Shown: positions 39,244 through 50,225 of the stretch, one piece after another
Layout of the letters: each line of letters begins with the position of its first letter
Position numbering within the stretch: position 1 is the first letter of the stretch
Origin: Brevipalpus yothersi
Taxonomy: Eukaryota > Arthropoda > Arachnida > Trombidiformes > Tenuipalpidae
DNA: 64,000 bases
NCBI GenBank assembly: GCA_003956705.1
Contig: QZCP01000056.1
Coordinates: 1-64,000, forward strand
Direction: 5' to 3'
Notes under the pieces: generated by a model
The model's database searches: none
Told to the model about the DNA's origin: nothing
The model's input: only the letters and a program-made list of their open reading frames with translations
Program-made: the position numbers and the translations under genes

Positions 39244-42200
39244 ATGGAACAACTTCTCGATTATTTTGTCGTTTTCGGACTTGATACTCGCAAGCAAAAG
39301 CCAAAGCAATGTAAGTACTTTATTGCTATTATTAATTAATTTTCCAATCCATAATCGATCATCGATCATCATCATCATCACTCGAGCAATCATCATCGTC
39401 ATTTTGCACACACAAATCTTGATAATTATCCATCATCAGTAGTATTCATCATCCTTGTTGTTTGTAATCTCTTCATTTTTCTTCTTCGCTCAGTAGCTTA
39501 ATTGATTATCTTCTCTGTTTCTTTCTCTCTCTCTCTTCTACCTACTTTCGCACCTTCCTTCTGTATTACTCGGAATCATTTAGTATGCTTCAACCATCAA
39601 TTAATCCGATTGTGAATTGATTTACCTTAACCAGCTCCCTCACCTTGCGAATGTAAATTTATATTATTGTGCTTATGTTTCGGATAATTTGTTAGCCATC
39701 TTTTTTTTTACTAGATCAACATCGAGATCGAAATAAACCGAGAGCAAAAACTAACTCCTCAAACTCTTCTTTCTCTCTTTCAACTCTTCTTCTCAATTAA
39801 CTCTCCTCACTACAACAGCTCTATCCAAAATCTGTACTATTATTATTGTCTTTACTGATCTAATTTTCATGGTCATCATAATGTGTTCCATCACACTTTT
39901 ACAATCGTTTCTAATAATATTATCGACAGAAAAAGATGAAGACAATTTATTTCGTATATGTGTCAACATATAAGTTACCTTTTCTTAACACACTTCTCAA
40001 TGCTGGTTACTAACAACATTCACACATACTTCACGTACATAATCTCTGTGTTGGGCTACTTTTTTTTGCTTATGTATTTACGTTTTGTGATGAAAGATAT
40101 GTGCTTTTGACCGTTGAATGAAGGATCAGTCAATTGCTTGTCAATTGATGTGCTAGCCAGTGGCAATAGTAGTAGAAGTATTTTGATCATCCCTAATAGT
40201 GTGGTTGTGTGATCACCAGCCAACCAATGTGTGTGTAGTATGGCTAAGATTCGATTAGATTGTTCTGTGTAGTGTGTGTGTGTTTAATCAAGGGAAAAAA
40301 AGATTCGATATTGTGCTTGATGATGATCCCAATCGAAAGTGGAATGACTCAAGTGATGATTGTAAACATGGTTTGTACTGATTTCTCTTTCTCATCACCA
40401 GCCGATTGGATCCAATTATCTGGACATGCCGATGCATTTGCCTTTGGACGACCAGGTATACTGTGTAAAAGATGTTCATCTGATGGTAATGAGGCTATCG
40501 CCTATGAGCTGTTGATGAATGATCCACTAAGACCATTTGTTCCACAATATTCTGGTACTGTGCCATACGGTGATGATCGGTATATAATATTAGAGAATCT
40601 ATTGTCACATTTTAAGAATCCAAATATAATGGACATTAAAATGGGAACAAGAACATTCCTGGAGGAAGAAGTATCCAATGATAAGCCGAGACATGATCTG
40701 TACGATAAGATGATTAAATTAGATGCCAATGCTGTTAATGAAGCTGAAAAAGAAATCAAAGCGGTCACCAAGTCCAAGTATATGATTTTTCGTGAAAAAA
40801 TGAGCTCATCATCAACATTGGGCTTTCGCATCGAAGCATTTAAAGTAGGTTGATAACCTTTCCATACATCATCCAACGTGTTTCTCTCTCTCTCTCTCCC
40901 TCTCTCTTTCTCTCTTCTCTCTCTTTTTTAGCTCTCTCTTTGATTGTTTCTTGATCCTCACCCACTCTTTATACCATCGACTTCCTACCTCGGTCGATTG
41001 CCGTTAACCTTGTTGAGTTTTTTCGTCTCTATCTCTATGTCCTGGGATCTTTCGCTTTCTTATTACCTGATATCAGAGTAACCGAACACATCAGTTTATG
41101 TGTGAAAACAAAACCTACTCTCATCTCGCTATTTTTCCCAAATCTTACATGCTCATTAATGACGTTAATGATGATCATTTGATGTCATCGCAACGAGTTA
41201 ATGTGTGTGTATGTATGTATGTGTGGAAAATCTTAGCTTTTTCTTTTTCTCCTTCTTAACTCTCCCCCACTTATTCTTCACTTGATTATGTTGTATGTTA
41301 TCGTTCTTTGGATTATCACTAAGGCCCTACACTTAAACATCCTCAGGATAATTGATTGGAAGAAAAATAACCGATTAAACACACACATACATAAACACAC
41401 ACAAACAGGCCCAACACCTTAGGGAACTCTTTTATTCGTTTGTCCGTTTTTGACAAACTCTTAAATACTTGGAGAAAGATGAGAAAAAGAGATGATGAGA
41501 GTCATCATTCTTTTTGACATCATTCCATCTAATAAGGAGTAGAAGAAGAGTGAAAGAAGTACACTGTAGCTTTAAGTACCCAGTATCATCTTGACAATCA
41601 ACAAGCACTGTCAAGGATCGTACATCATGAGCGAGATGAAATAAGATTCAATTGGACGACTTTCTTTGAAGATATTTTATTTTCTTCATCATTCGAAGAT
41701 GTTCGCTGTTGCTCTCTCCTTTTTTATCCATCTTTTAGTAGTTATTCGATTTCTCTAATTCAAATTCCAAATGAAAACTGGCATTTCCTTATCATTTTAA
41801 ATCGCTTCAATCCTTATGTCTGGTCTCGACGATTTTCGTATTCATTTCCTGTAAGCTTCGCATTCTTTTGGCTTATTCCAAATGTATAATTTCATTGAAG
41901 AACGAGATGCATGCTGATTTGGATACATAAAATTCAGATCTTGTTCCACTAGAATGTTGTTCCAGAGCGAAACACCTTATTCAATTTTGTCTTCCAACTA
42001 ATACTTTACCGTTATCTTCTCTCTCTTACAGACTGATCTTCAGACTAAAGCCAAAGATTTATTCCTCGTTAAGTCAAGGGATCAAGTTAAGGAGGTCCTC
42101 AACAAATTCTTGCCCTCTAAGCTGGAACATATCAGAAAAATAATCGATCGTTTGCATCGCTTAAGAGCTTCTCTACAATCTTCTCCGTTCTTCGCTAACC

Positions 42201-42406
42201 ATGAAGTTGTTGGAAGCAGTTTATTAATCGTTTATGATGAGACCAAAGTTGGTGTTTGGATGATCGATTTCGCCAAAACAGTTCCTCTTCCAAATGGCAT
42301 TGATATTGATCATTCGTCACCATGGATCAAGGGTAATCATGAGGATGGATATTTGTTCGGATTGGATAATCTGATTGATATCCTCGAGGAACTTTTGATA
42401 GAATAA
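39244..42406 (+). CDS. Inositol-trisphosphate 3-kinase (IP3K/ITPK)
   Basis: Catalytic exons 40402-40844 and 42032-42406 are certain. They encode the IPK-fold kinase that phosphorylates Ins(1,4,5)P3 to Ins(1,3,4,5)P4 in the cytosol. Motifs: WIQLSGHADAFAFG at the start of the core, the PxxxDxKxG signature NPNIMDIKMGTRTFLEEE (D100, K102), SSTLGFRIEAFK across the intron, NHEVVGSSLL, and the metal-binding MIDFAKT (D249). The N-terminus is uncertain. One model uses exon 39244-39310, which ends at GTAAGT and joins in phase (T + CC = Ser) to give 294 residues. The alternative reads straight into the core from an ATG at 40320, giving 299 residues. The first-exon text is odd for this family (see findings). 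The usual segment before the core (a Trp-Pro/Tyr-rich region) is not seen, so more exons may exist. AATAAA overlaps the stop at 42402-42407. Confidence 0.88.
40845..42031 (+). other. Intron of the IP3 3-kinase gene
   Basis: An 1187-nt intron with GTAGGT donor and CTCTTACAG acceptor between Lys (GFRIEAFK) and Thr (TDLQTKAKD). It contains CT-rich patches near 40880-40930 and TG/CA patches but no recognisable nested gene. Confidence 0.85.
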
Positions 42407-43734
42407 ATTCTTATTTGTGGAACACTGTATATATCATCCCAATATCAAGCAGTCGTAAAACCATCATTGGCACCACAAACAAAAATAACCCCACCATTAG
42501 TTTCTCTCTTGATCACAACCATTTTCAGCATAAATTTTCTTACTTCCATCATCATTGCTGGAATCATTCGGGTGCCTCTTTTTTCCATCCTACAATCAAG
42601 TCACAAGTTATCACTCATGTTATAATTATTATTATCATTACTTTTACATTATTCGTTACATGTACATTACCAGGATAAGGTTGCTCAAAGCAGCCAATCC
42701 ATAAGACGTAGAAGCCCTCACACAGCGGCTTCATGTGCCAAGCCCTTGACAATCTTTCATTTTATCTTCTTTGTAATGATGATAAAGAAGTTTTCAATTA
42801 TCTAATACTTTTGCCAAAACTGCACGTTCTATCACATAACATTTACTGAGTATCAACAAGGACATAGACAGAAACAGAGAGCTGTGTATAAGTGGTGATG
42901 ATGAGAGGAAAAAAATTTGCTACACTATCGAGCAACAATTTATGTAATACAAACAACAATGGCAATGCAACTCGCAAGTTTTATTTTGATACGTGTCCAC
43001 TGAATCATCTTCATTCTTGATAAATATTATAAAGGTATCTGTTTCCGCTTAAGGTGGTTCCCGGTCGAAATTCCGTTGAATCATCATGGTGCTGAATAAT
43101 CAAGGTTACTCTACCAGTTGAAACTAGTATCATGATTGCATTTCTCATCAGATTTTCTTGAAACTGGATCGATGACCGGAGAAGCTCTTCTGATATTCTC
43201 TATAAGTTATCTAATTTGGCATCAGGATGAGATATCAATTATCGGGAGGAAAATGGTTAGAAAGTCTGTCAAATCATTCTCATTGAGAATATGTAAGAGC
43301 AAAAAGAACATGAACTTCAAGTTACTCGATTCAGAATGAGTAACGGAAATCTTCAAGAGAAACTACTAGAAAGATAGTTTCCTCCTAGCTATGTGAAAAA
43401 TTTTATTGCCCAATTTATCTGTCGATCAGCTATCTAATCGTCGATGAGTGAATCGCAATCTCAGTGCTTGTAAAATCGAGGAGAAGAGAGGTTTTGTATG
43501 ATATTTGCGAATTTTCACACATTTTTTTCCACCTCAACGAATCTATGAAATCAATTTCATGAAAATTAGAAAATTATCAGATGCATGGCTGTTGAAAAAT
43601 TTCCAACACAGAAAAGGATTCAACATAATAGGCTGCGATTTATTGCGTTTTATCTATTCTTGAAATTCATTCTCATACAAATCGTTTTCACGGTTGAGGT
43701 TAATTATATATAGAATAGATCATAATTTGCACAA
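42407..43734. other. Convergent 3' intergenic region
   Basis: 1.3 kb between the kinase stop and the stop of the small secreted protein gene. No exon was recognised; the one ORF just after the kinase (42415-42678) is low-complexity His/Thr/Ile-rich and starts at TTG. Confidence 0.5.
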
Positions 43735-44227
43735 TTAGTTGTCGTAATTCTCTTTCAACCAAGCGTTGAACTCAGGGAATGGAACTTTGAGTTTAGCACG
43801 GAAATCCATCTTGATGTCTCTGGCTTTCTCGTGAATTTTCGTGATTTGGTCGAAGAAATCAGAGGCACTAGAGTCAATAGCTTTCAATTCAGCGATCAAT
43901 GATTCAACCTTAGCAATGAAACCATCAATATCATCAACGAATTTTTTGCCTGATTCTTTGATAAATTTTCCTTGCTTAACGTAGATTTCGAGCTCCAAAA
44001 TTCGTCTTGCTTTGAACACAATGTTGGGCTCATCAGAGCCGATTGAGTAAGTTGAAGCGTATTCGAGAGCTTGCTCATCGGTTTTCACTTCGTCAAGTTT
44101 CACTAGGAAGATTGTGAAGAGAAAACGATATAGAACGGTCCTTTTCGGCTTCTAATCTGTTTTACTTACATGAGAAGCATGGTGCGGCCAAAGCCAAAAG
44201 AGCGAAGATAAGGAAGGAAACAGACAT
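43735..44227 (-). CDS. Small secreted helical protein, family unknown
   Basis: Two exons, 44227-44170 and 44102-43735, joined through codon T|TG, encode 141 residues. Residues 1-19 (MSVSFLIFALLALAAPCFS) are a textbook signal peptide, so the protein is secreted. The mature part has no cysteine, is rich in Lys/Glu/Asp and predicts as amphipathic helices (for example FVDDIDGFIAKVESLIAELK), ending NAWLKENYDN. The intron (67 nt) sits immediately after the signal peptide. A TATA box lies upstream. I do not recognise the family. The size, signal peptide and cysteine-free helical character loosely recall small secreted arthropod proteins such as mite group 5/21 helical-bundle allergens, but no specific motif supports that. 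Confidence 0.8.
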
Positions 44228-44742
44228 GGCGGAGATACTGATCGATATCGAATTGATGATAAGAATCAAATGAATAATAAGCTCATGACGATCGCCTGAT
44301 TCGTTTTATACAGAGAAGGTATGGGAGACGAGAAGGGTTGATGATTGACATTGCTTGGACAGATGTATAGTGGTGTTCGTCACCAATAGTGAGCAAGCCA
44401 TTGTCTAGGAATGACCACAATCGATAACTTGGTAATAAAACTCTTATAAACAGACACAAAACGCATTTCCTCAAGACAAATGAACCATCGGATTTATCCC
44501 ACATTTATGGTTCATCGGGATAATTACGCACGAGAATGCAACCTCTCTCCTCTTCGTGTGAGAAAATCATCTTTTCATGAGAAAATTGAGCATCAAAAAT
44601 ATTCATTGTTTTCGGAAAAAAAGTTCAGTATCACAAGTTTTTATCTGGTTAGTTTTTTGGACTCATAATTGATTGATATTGTTATCTATCAATTCAAAAT
44701 ATGAACTGATGTGTGATAAAAATTAATTTATAGCCGCAGAGC
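44228..44742. other. Intergenic: secreted protein promoter and CoA-transferase 3' end
   Basis: About 515 bases. It holds the TATA element described separately and otherwise only AT-rich sequence. The ORF at 44480-44668 has no domain and is treated as chance. Confidence 0.5.
44304..44310 (-). promoter_or_regulatory. TATA box of the small secreted protein gene
   Basis: On the minus strand this reads TATAAAA, 77 bases before the ATG at 44227. A strong TATA with a short 5'UTR fits a highly expressed, tissue-restricted secreted product. Confidence 0.55.
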
Positions 44743-46417
44743 TTAGTCCTTTGAGGGCATACATTTAAGTCTTTCAAAAGCGGCTTTCTCCAGGGAAGCA
44801 CGATGATCGGGATGGGCAATTTGGATGAGTTCATAAGCTCGCTGTCGATAGTTTTTACCAAAGAGTGAAGCTATTCCAAACTCTGTGACAACATAGTGAA
44901 CATGAGCTCGACTAGTAGTTACTCCAGCACCATGCTTCAGGAAAGGTACAATTTTCGAAACTCCTTTATTTGTGGTAGCGCTTAGGGCCAAAATAGGCTT
45001 TCCTTTGCCATCAGAGCTCAATGCTGCACCTCTCAAAAAATCAACTTGACCCCCATAGCCTGAGAAAACAGTAGTACCAACTGTATCAGAGGCCACTTGA
45101 CCAATGATATCGATCTCAATACAAGAATTGATGGCCGTCACTTTAGGATTTTGAGCAATTATATCTTGATTATTCGTGTAATCACATGTCCTTAGGACTA
45201 GAAAGAATAGAAGGGTAAAGTATCAAGTCAATTTCAGAGGCAAAGATTCATCAAACTAACCTAAATATGGATTATTGTGGAAAAAGTCGTAAAACTTTGT
45301 GCTACCGAATAGAAATGTTGCACACAATAGACCGGTCTCTGTTTTTTTCAAACGATTATTGATATTTCCACTCTTGATTAGTTCCATAACACTATCAGAG
45401 AACATTTCTGAATGTACACCCAAATCTTTGTGCTGTTTACATTGAGAAAGAACAGCATCCGGTATTCCACCGATGCCAGTTTGAAGTGTACATCCGTCTT
45501 CAACCAAATTTTCGGCTATATGTTTGCCGATAGCTTTCTCAACATCAGAAGGAGGTTTTGGAACTATTTGATCCAGCTCAACCTCGTTCTCCACCAGGTA
45601 ATCAAAATTTGACTCATGAATAAGCGAATCACCAAAAGTTCTCGGTTGTCTTGGATTAACCTCACCAATAACAATGTCACACGCTTTAAGAATATCTCTC
45701 ATGGCACATACTGATACACCCATAGAAAGATAGCCATGTTCATCTGCGGGTGATACTTGGAGCATTGCTATTCTCGGCTTGTAAATTCCTCGACGAAACA
45801 GCAGGGGAACTTCAGATAAAAATATTGGTAAAAAATCAGCTCGACCATCATTGACAGCTTCACGATCTAGACCACTCACAAACGCAGCATGAACACGAAA
45901 AACATCTTTCAACTCTGGTTTAAGATAATCCGGTGTGGACAGAGACATTAGATGGCCAACAGTTACATTCTTAAGTTGCTTATTTTGAAGACCATATTCT
46001 GCCATAGCTTTGGCCAATGCTTTTGGTGCTGCAGCAACTCCTTGCATCCATATTGTATCACCTGAAATTATTAAATTCAATTAAATCATTTCAAAAAGAA
46101 TCTTGAATCATACTCAGAATTACAGCTGATTTTTGTTTACTTTTCAGAGTTGTTAATGATTATTGCCCGAGAGAACCTACATCTTTGGCATTTTTTTTCT
46201 CCAGTTCAGGTTAAATTTATCCATTCTCACCTGATTTAATCACTGATACAGCCTCTGAAGCTGAAGTGTATTTGGGTTTCTTATTTGATTTGGGTTGAGT
46301 TGGTTCTCGATTAGAAGATAAGCCGGACAAACTTCTCACCACATGAGATGCAACACAAACTTTTGATGTGGACACAAACGGTCCACATCCCAGGGATGTT
46401 GACAATTTGGTGAACAT
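44743..46417 (-). CDS. 4-hydroxybutyrate CoA-transferase / acetyl-CoA hydrolase family, mitochondrial
   Basis: Exons 46417-46231, 46061-45261 and 45197-44743 give 480 residues. The family transfers CoA from acetyl-CoA to short carboxylic acids (4-hydroxybutyrate, butyrate, propionate, succinate) or hydrolyses acetyl-CoA, through a glutamyl-CoA intermediate. Visible: an N-terminal stretch rich in Ser/Lys/Arg without acidic residues (MFTKLSTSLGCGPFV onward), a likely mitochondrial presequence; GDTIWMQGVAAAPKAL; the Gly-rich LQTGIGGIPDAVL and following HSEMFSDSV, the region of the catalytic Glu; and the C-terminal VFSGYGGQVDFLRGAA and HYVVTEFGIASLFGK typical of the acetyl-CoA hydrolase/transferase C domain. 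The start is the ATG at 46417; the longer frame begins at TTG. Acid substrate is inferred only from family. Close homologs occur in bacteria and in many animals. Confidence 0.9.
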
Positions 46418-47259
46418 AATGATCTCACTTATGATTGACTGGCAGTTTTTATTGTTGCATACAGGCAATAATTATCGTTAAACTCTCCATACTAGAGGAG
46501 GAAGTTAAAGTCCTGGAAAAATGATGAAAAAAGTCACACAATTTACCAATCCAATTGGGTTGCAACATCACAGCGCCTCGGTTGGCTGTGAGGCATCATT
46601 TTTCGCTCAACAACAGCGATATACAGCAATTTATCTGGTGCATCTTCTAGTGTTTAAATCTTTGGTATTGTAATTATGGTCTCTTGGTGAGATTGTCTCG
46701 AGTGTCTGCTATTAGAATCGATCGATTAGAGGTAATTGTATTTACTTGAATATAATATGTATCCATCAAGTGACTAACTTGACAACGAGAAAAACATGAG
46801 CATGCAGTTTTGAATTCGTTGGAGTTGAAAGTTTTCCTTGGAATTGGTTCAGAATTCATCTGATACGAATGAATAATTTTTCTAGAATTCCTAAGAAGAA
46901 AGAAAGAGAGAGAGAGAGAGCGAAAGGAATATTTTTTTCCTTCACAAATTCTGAGAAACAGACGAACTTTGGACAAGGGAAGAGTAAAACATGAGCTGAT
47001 CAAATTGCATTTCTTGAGACGCAACGAATTTCCTCCGAACGAATTGATTGAATTTTTTATACACAATCATTGATTCATAAGAATTTCTCCCAAATTACAT
47101 AAAGTATACTTGGAAAACTTTGCATAAAATTCCATGGAATTTTCATAAATCGTTCAGTAGAGCTTAGTAGTAGAAACTTTATAAATCACATTTCTTCATG
47201 GTATTTACAAACTCTCTCCCACTACTCTATTCCATCAATTTCAACCAATTCTCGAGTAT
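46418..47259. other. Intergenic region
   Basis: About 840 bases between two minus-strand genes. A four-codon upstream ORF (ATG CAA CAA TAA on the minus strand, around 46460) precedes the CoA-transferase start. The 130-codon ORF at 46674-47066 has no family features and a Ser/Arg-rich, low-complexity composition, so it is not called a gene. Confidence 0.5.
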
Positions 47260-48006
47260 TTAGTGTCGCATTGATTCAATTGTGGGTAATGATTCAGAAC
47301 TGAAATCAAAAACGGTCATGAAAATACTCTTGATCATAGCCCATCCCATGAGCCAAGCTCGATTGGACTTGACACGTATTTTTTTGGACAACGCTTCGAA
47401 CAGGAAAGCAATTGAGCCGAAAAAGAGTGCACCAACTAGGCCAAGTCCTTCGAAGACAGTTCGAACAATCGCTTTCAATGGTCTGGCATAGAACCACTTT
47501 TGAAGGAAATTGGAAGCTTGTCTCATTCCTTTCTTGAACTTTTCCATGTTGGGAGTCAATTTGTCCAAGATTTGTCGAATTTTTTCGATTCCTTCAGCTT
47601 TGACAACAATTCCGATTGCATGTTTAACTTGTGGATTCTTTTCCAATCCATCTTTAATAATTTTATGAACATTCTGCTCTTTCAACTGGCCTTGCTCTGC
47701 GAGCTCAGATAGTTTACTTTTAAGATCATCATGTTCAGATTCTATCCATTGGATTATGGCATCTTCGACTTTGTCCGAGGTTGCATCGTCCATATAAATA
47801 TCACCGATCAAATTTGATAAATTTTTCAGCTGTGGTCGGATGTTATCTTGGAAAAAGGATGGATTGGAATGATCTCCATCAACTAAATCTTTGCCAATTT
47901 TGAAGAGTGTTTCACCGATTTCATTGGAATTTTCAGATCCGGATTCTGCGGAACTCACAACGAAAAATATTGATACGTATACAAGCCAGTTACCTAGAGC
48001 AAACAT
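47260..48006 (-). CDS. Secreted cysteine-free protein of 248 residues, unknown
   Basis: A single-exon CDS from the ATG at 48006; the longer frame starts at TTG. Residues 1-20 (MFALGNWLVYVSIFFVVSSA) form a signal peptide, followed by an acidic Ser/Glu/Asn-rich segment. The body is highly helical and charged, without cysteine (DDLKSKLSELAEQGQLKEQ, GLEKNPQVKHAIGIVVKAEG), with one N-glycosylation sequon (NLS). Near residues 178-205 is a hydrophobic amphipathic stretch rich in Gly/Phe/Leu (LGLVGALFFGSIAFLFEAL), followed by a basic patch and a second hydrophobic helix. This could be a membrane-inserting or lipid-binding segment. No known family is recognised. It sits beside another small secreted gene (43735-44227), separated only by the CoA-transferase. 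Confidence 0.75.
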   Translation of the reverse strand: MFALGNWLVYVSIFFVVSSAESGSENSNEIGETLFKIGKDLVDGDHSNPSFFQDNIRPQLKNLSNLIGDIYMDDATSDKVEDAIIQWIESEHDDLKSKLSELAEQGQLKEQNVHKIIKDGLEKNPQVKHAIGIVVKAEGIEKIRQILDKLTPNMEKFKKGMRQASNFLQKWFYARPLKAIVRTVFEGLGLVGALFFGSIAFLFEALSKKIRVKSNRAWLMGWAMIKSIFMTVFDFSSESLPTIESMRH

Positions 48007-49095
48007 GATGAAGCTTCTTCTTCCACAGATCTTCAACTATTGGAAGCAAACAGACATGGATACATTCATTTTTAGCATATTGAATAGTCTCATTACGTCA
48101 TAACTCTTTTTCATAGTGTCTCGACAACTATTCTCATCATTCGTCTGAAATTGTTTACACCATTTACATGCTGACAAATCTAAGAAACTAATTTTTCTCC
48201 AATCTTTCGATTGAGTCCACGGGATTGATGCTCATTTAAACAACTCGTGCTCAATAGTGGTATTTGATGCTTACATAGAGATATACAGATATTTTCGAAT
48301 TTGGAGACCTGAAAATCCGTTTCCAATCGATCGTGGTGGAAAAAGTTTCCTGGAAGTTTTGTACTTATTTGTACTTATAGATTGGACATTTATTTAATTT
48401 TTCTCTGTTAATCCTTTCATCTTTTTGTCTTTTTCTACCTTATTGAGCTAAAACAGGAGTTGTTAATAAATCTGTTCCAAACCGAATGGTCCAACATTTT
48501 TGTTAATTTTTCCAAATAAACAAATAGAGGTGATGAGACCTCATTGCACAATCTTTGTTACAGATTTCAGAATTGAATGGCATAGAATGTAGTACATATC
48601 TGTTGTACCTGTGGTCCGCTATATTACCGTTAAGTAGTGTGGGTTAAGTATCGAGCTGCATACGTATCATAATACGTTTCATCACTAATTCTCTGCTATC
48701 TGTTCTGTCTGTTCTTTTATTCTAGTAGACGAATTAAAGATTCTCTCCTTCCGTATAGAATTTTCGAACAACAATTTATTACTATCCTTCCGGTCGCAAA
48801 AATGGTACAAAGAAATCGAGGTCAAATTTCGTTCATTCCTTCACTCAAAATGATAGAAAGTTTATCTTAAAATCACCTTCATAGTCATGAAGTGTCTTAG
48901 TTACCAGCAAAATTTCCCATGAGTAAATGTATCAAATTCTCATTAGATTTAGAATCTTAGTAATTCACTTGATCTCTGAACGAATGGGAAAACTTTGTAG
49001 AATGTTACACTTTTCATGACACATTGGTTCAACAATCAGCGCCAGGAAAAAAAACCACTGATTCGAACATGATATCCCAGCGAACTTCAAAAACT
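48007..49095. other. Intergenic region
   Basis: No exon seen. A CRE-like TGACGTAA (minus strand, 48093-48100) lies about 90 bases before the start of the 248-residue secreted protein gene; its significance is unknown. Confidence 0.45.
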
Positions 49096-49323
49096 TTATT
49101 CCAATCTTGTCGGCAATGAAAAAGCCAAACTATGCTGATGGGTTCCCATAATCATCACCAGAACCAGAACCAGAACCAGAATCAAAACCAGGATTCCGGT
49201 AATGAGATGTAATGAAGATGCGCGCCTCGCTTTCAATTGGGCTTGGCTTGGTCTGTCAGTGACAACAACACAAGACCGGAGCCACGCAAACATCGTTGAT
49301 TGGTTGCTACTTTGTATAATCAT
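49096..49323 (-). CDS. Possible small single-pass membrane protein
   Basis: A 75-residue ORF from a true ATG (49323) to a TAA that is embedded in AATAAA on the coding strand (49095-49100). The first half is polar and basic (DRPSQAQLKARRAS), followed by one strongly hydrophobic stretch (residues about 40-60, ITGILVLILVLVLVLVMIM) partly made from a GGTTCT hexanucleotide repeat. The DNA here is more GC- and CpG-rich than its surroundings, which fits either coding sequence or a promoter CpG patch for the MCFD2-like gene that starts 200 bases away on the other strand. No family recognised; it may be chance. Confidence 0.25.
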   Translation of the reverse strand: MIIQSSNQSTMFAWLRSCVVVTDRPSQAQLKARRASSLHLITGILVLILVLVLVLVMIMGTHQHSLAFSLPTRLE

Positions 49324-49523
49324 AAATTTTAATTATCATCAATTCAGTTAGATTTACATGTATTTTTTTTCCGCATGTTTAGCTCTTTAAACCGGTGTAA
49401 CATAGTGTTTGGGTCAACATATTGTCTCTCTGTATCTTTTATGTGATATTTATTTTTAATTAGTTGTCTATATATATATATTTACCATCTTCAATTCATT
49501 CCTTTTCCCCTCTTCTTGCAATC

Positions 49524-50225
49524 ATGTTCTCTGTTTTAATAGGATTTAATAGGTTTTGTAAAAGTAGGAGTATGTTTTCATCATCACCACTGATGATTGT
49601 GGGCTTATTAATGGCTATTTTCGGGCTATGTTTGGGTCATTATCAACAGCCAGCCTATGGTCAGCCGAACGTTGCTGGACAACCTGCTGCAGGACAGTAT
49701 GGTCAGCCTCAACCGGGTTCCAATATACTTCATGATAAGAATCGTATACAAGACCGGGAACATCTTAAAGAACACTTGGGAGGTGTAATTAGTGAACCAG
49801 ATCTGAGTAAAATGAGTGAAGAAGAATTACAATTCCATTACTTCAAGCTTCACGATAGCGATAGTAACAATATGTTGGATGGTTGCGAATTGATTAAGTC
49901 TCTCTTCCATTGGCATAGTAAGTTGTGATAATTTGACATCATTTCAGCTTTACCTCATCCATTCGATCCACTATTATCGGGAGAACAGAAAGCGAATTTG
50001 ATGCTTCGTATTATTAATTTCATGATTTTTCATTCACTTTCAGTTGAGGAACACAAGCATCTCGGTGCCAATGCCCCAGCCGGAGGACCAGCAACAACCA
50101 AGATTTTTACTGATGTCGAATTGTCCAATATGATAGATCCCATTTTGGATCTAGATGATCGTAACAAAGATGGTTATATTGATTATCCCGAATTTGTGGC
50201 AGCTCAGAAGAGCAGAGGGTTCTAA
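49524..50225 (+). CDS. MCFD2-like EF-hand protein (LMAN1 cargo-receptor partner)
   Basis: Exons 49524-49917 and 50044-50225 give 191 residues. MCFD2 binds the lectin LMAN1/ERGIC-53 in the early secretory pathway and helps export selected glycoproteins from the ER. Evidence: a hydrophobic signal sequence (PLMIVGLLMAIFGLCLG), a Gln/Gly/Pro-rich linker, then the family-specific run DREHLKEHLGGVI and ELQFHYFKLHDSDSNNMLDG. EF-hand 1 loop is DSDSNNMLDGCE and EF-hand 2 loop is DRNKDGYIDYPE; both have acidic residues at positions 1, 9 and 12. The first ATG (49524) gives a 16-residue extension before a second ATG at 49572, which would put the signal peptide closer to the N-terminus; either is possible. 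The intron is 126 nt. The protein is longer than human MCFD2 (146), mainly in the linker and N-terminus. AATAAA overlaps the stop. Confidence 0.9.

Noticed and set aside
40371..40401. Possible 31-nt intron just before the IP3 3-kinase core, after a run reading Asp-Asp-Asp-Pro-Asn-Arg-Lys in another frame
   Set aside because: Below plausible intron size; the upstream text has no family similarity.
46674..47066. 130-codon minus-strand ORF
   Set aside because: Includes a translated CT run and no conserved motif; sits in a normal-sized intergenic space.
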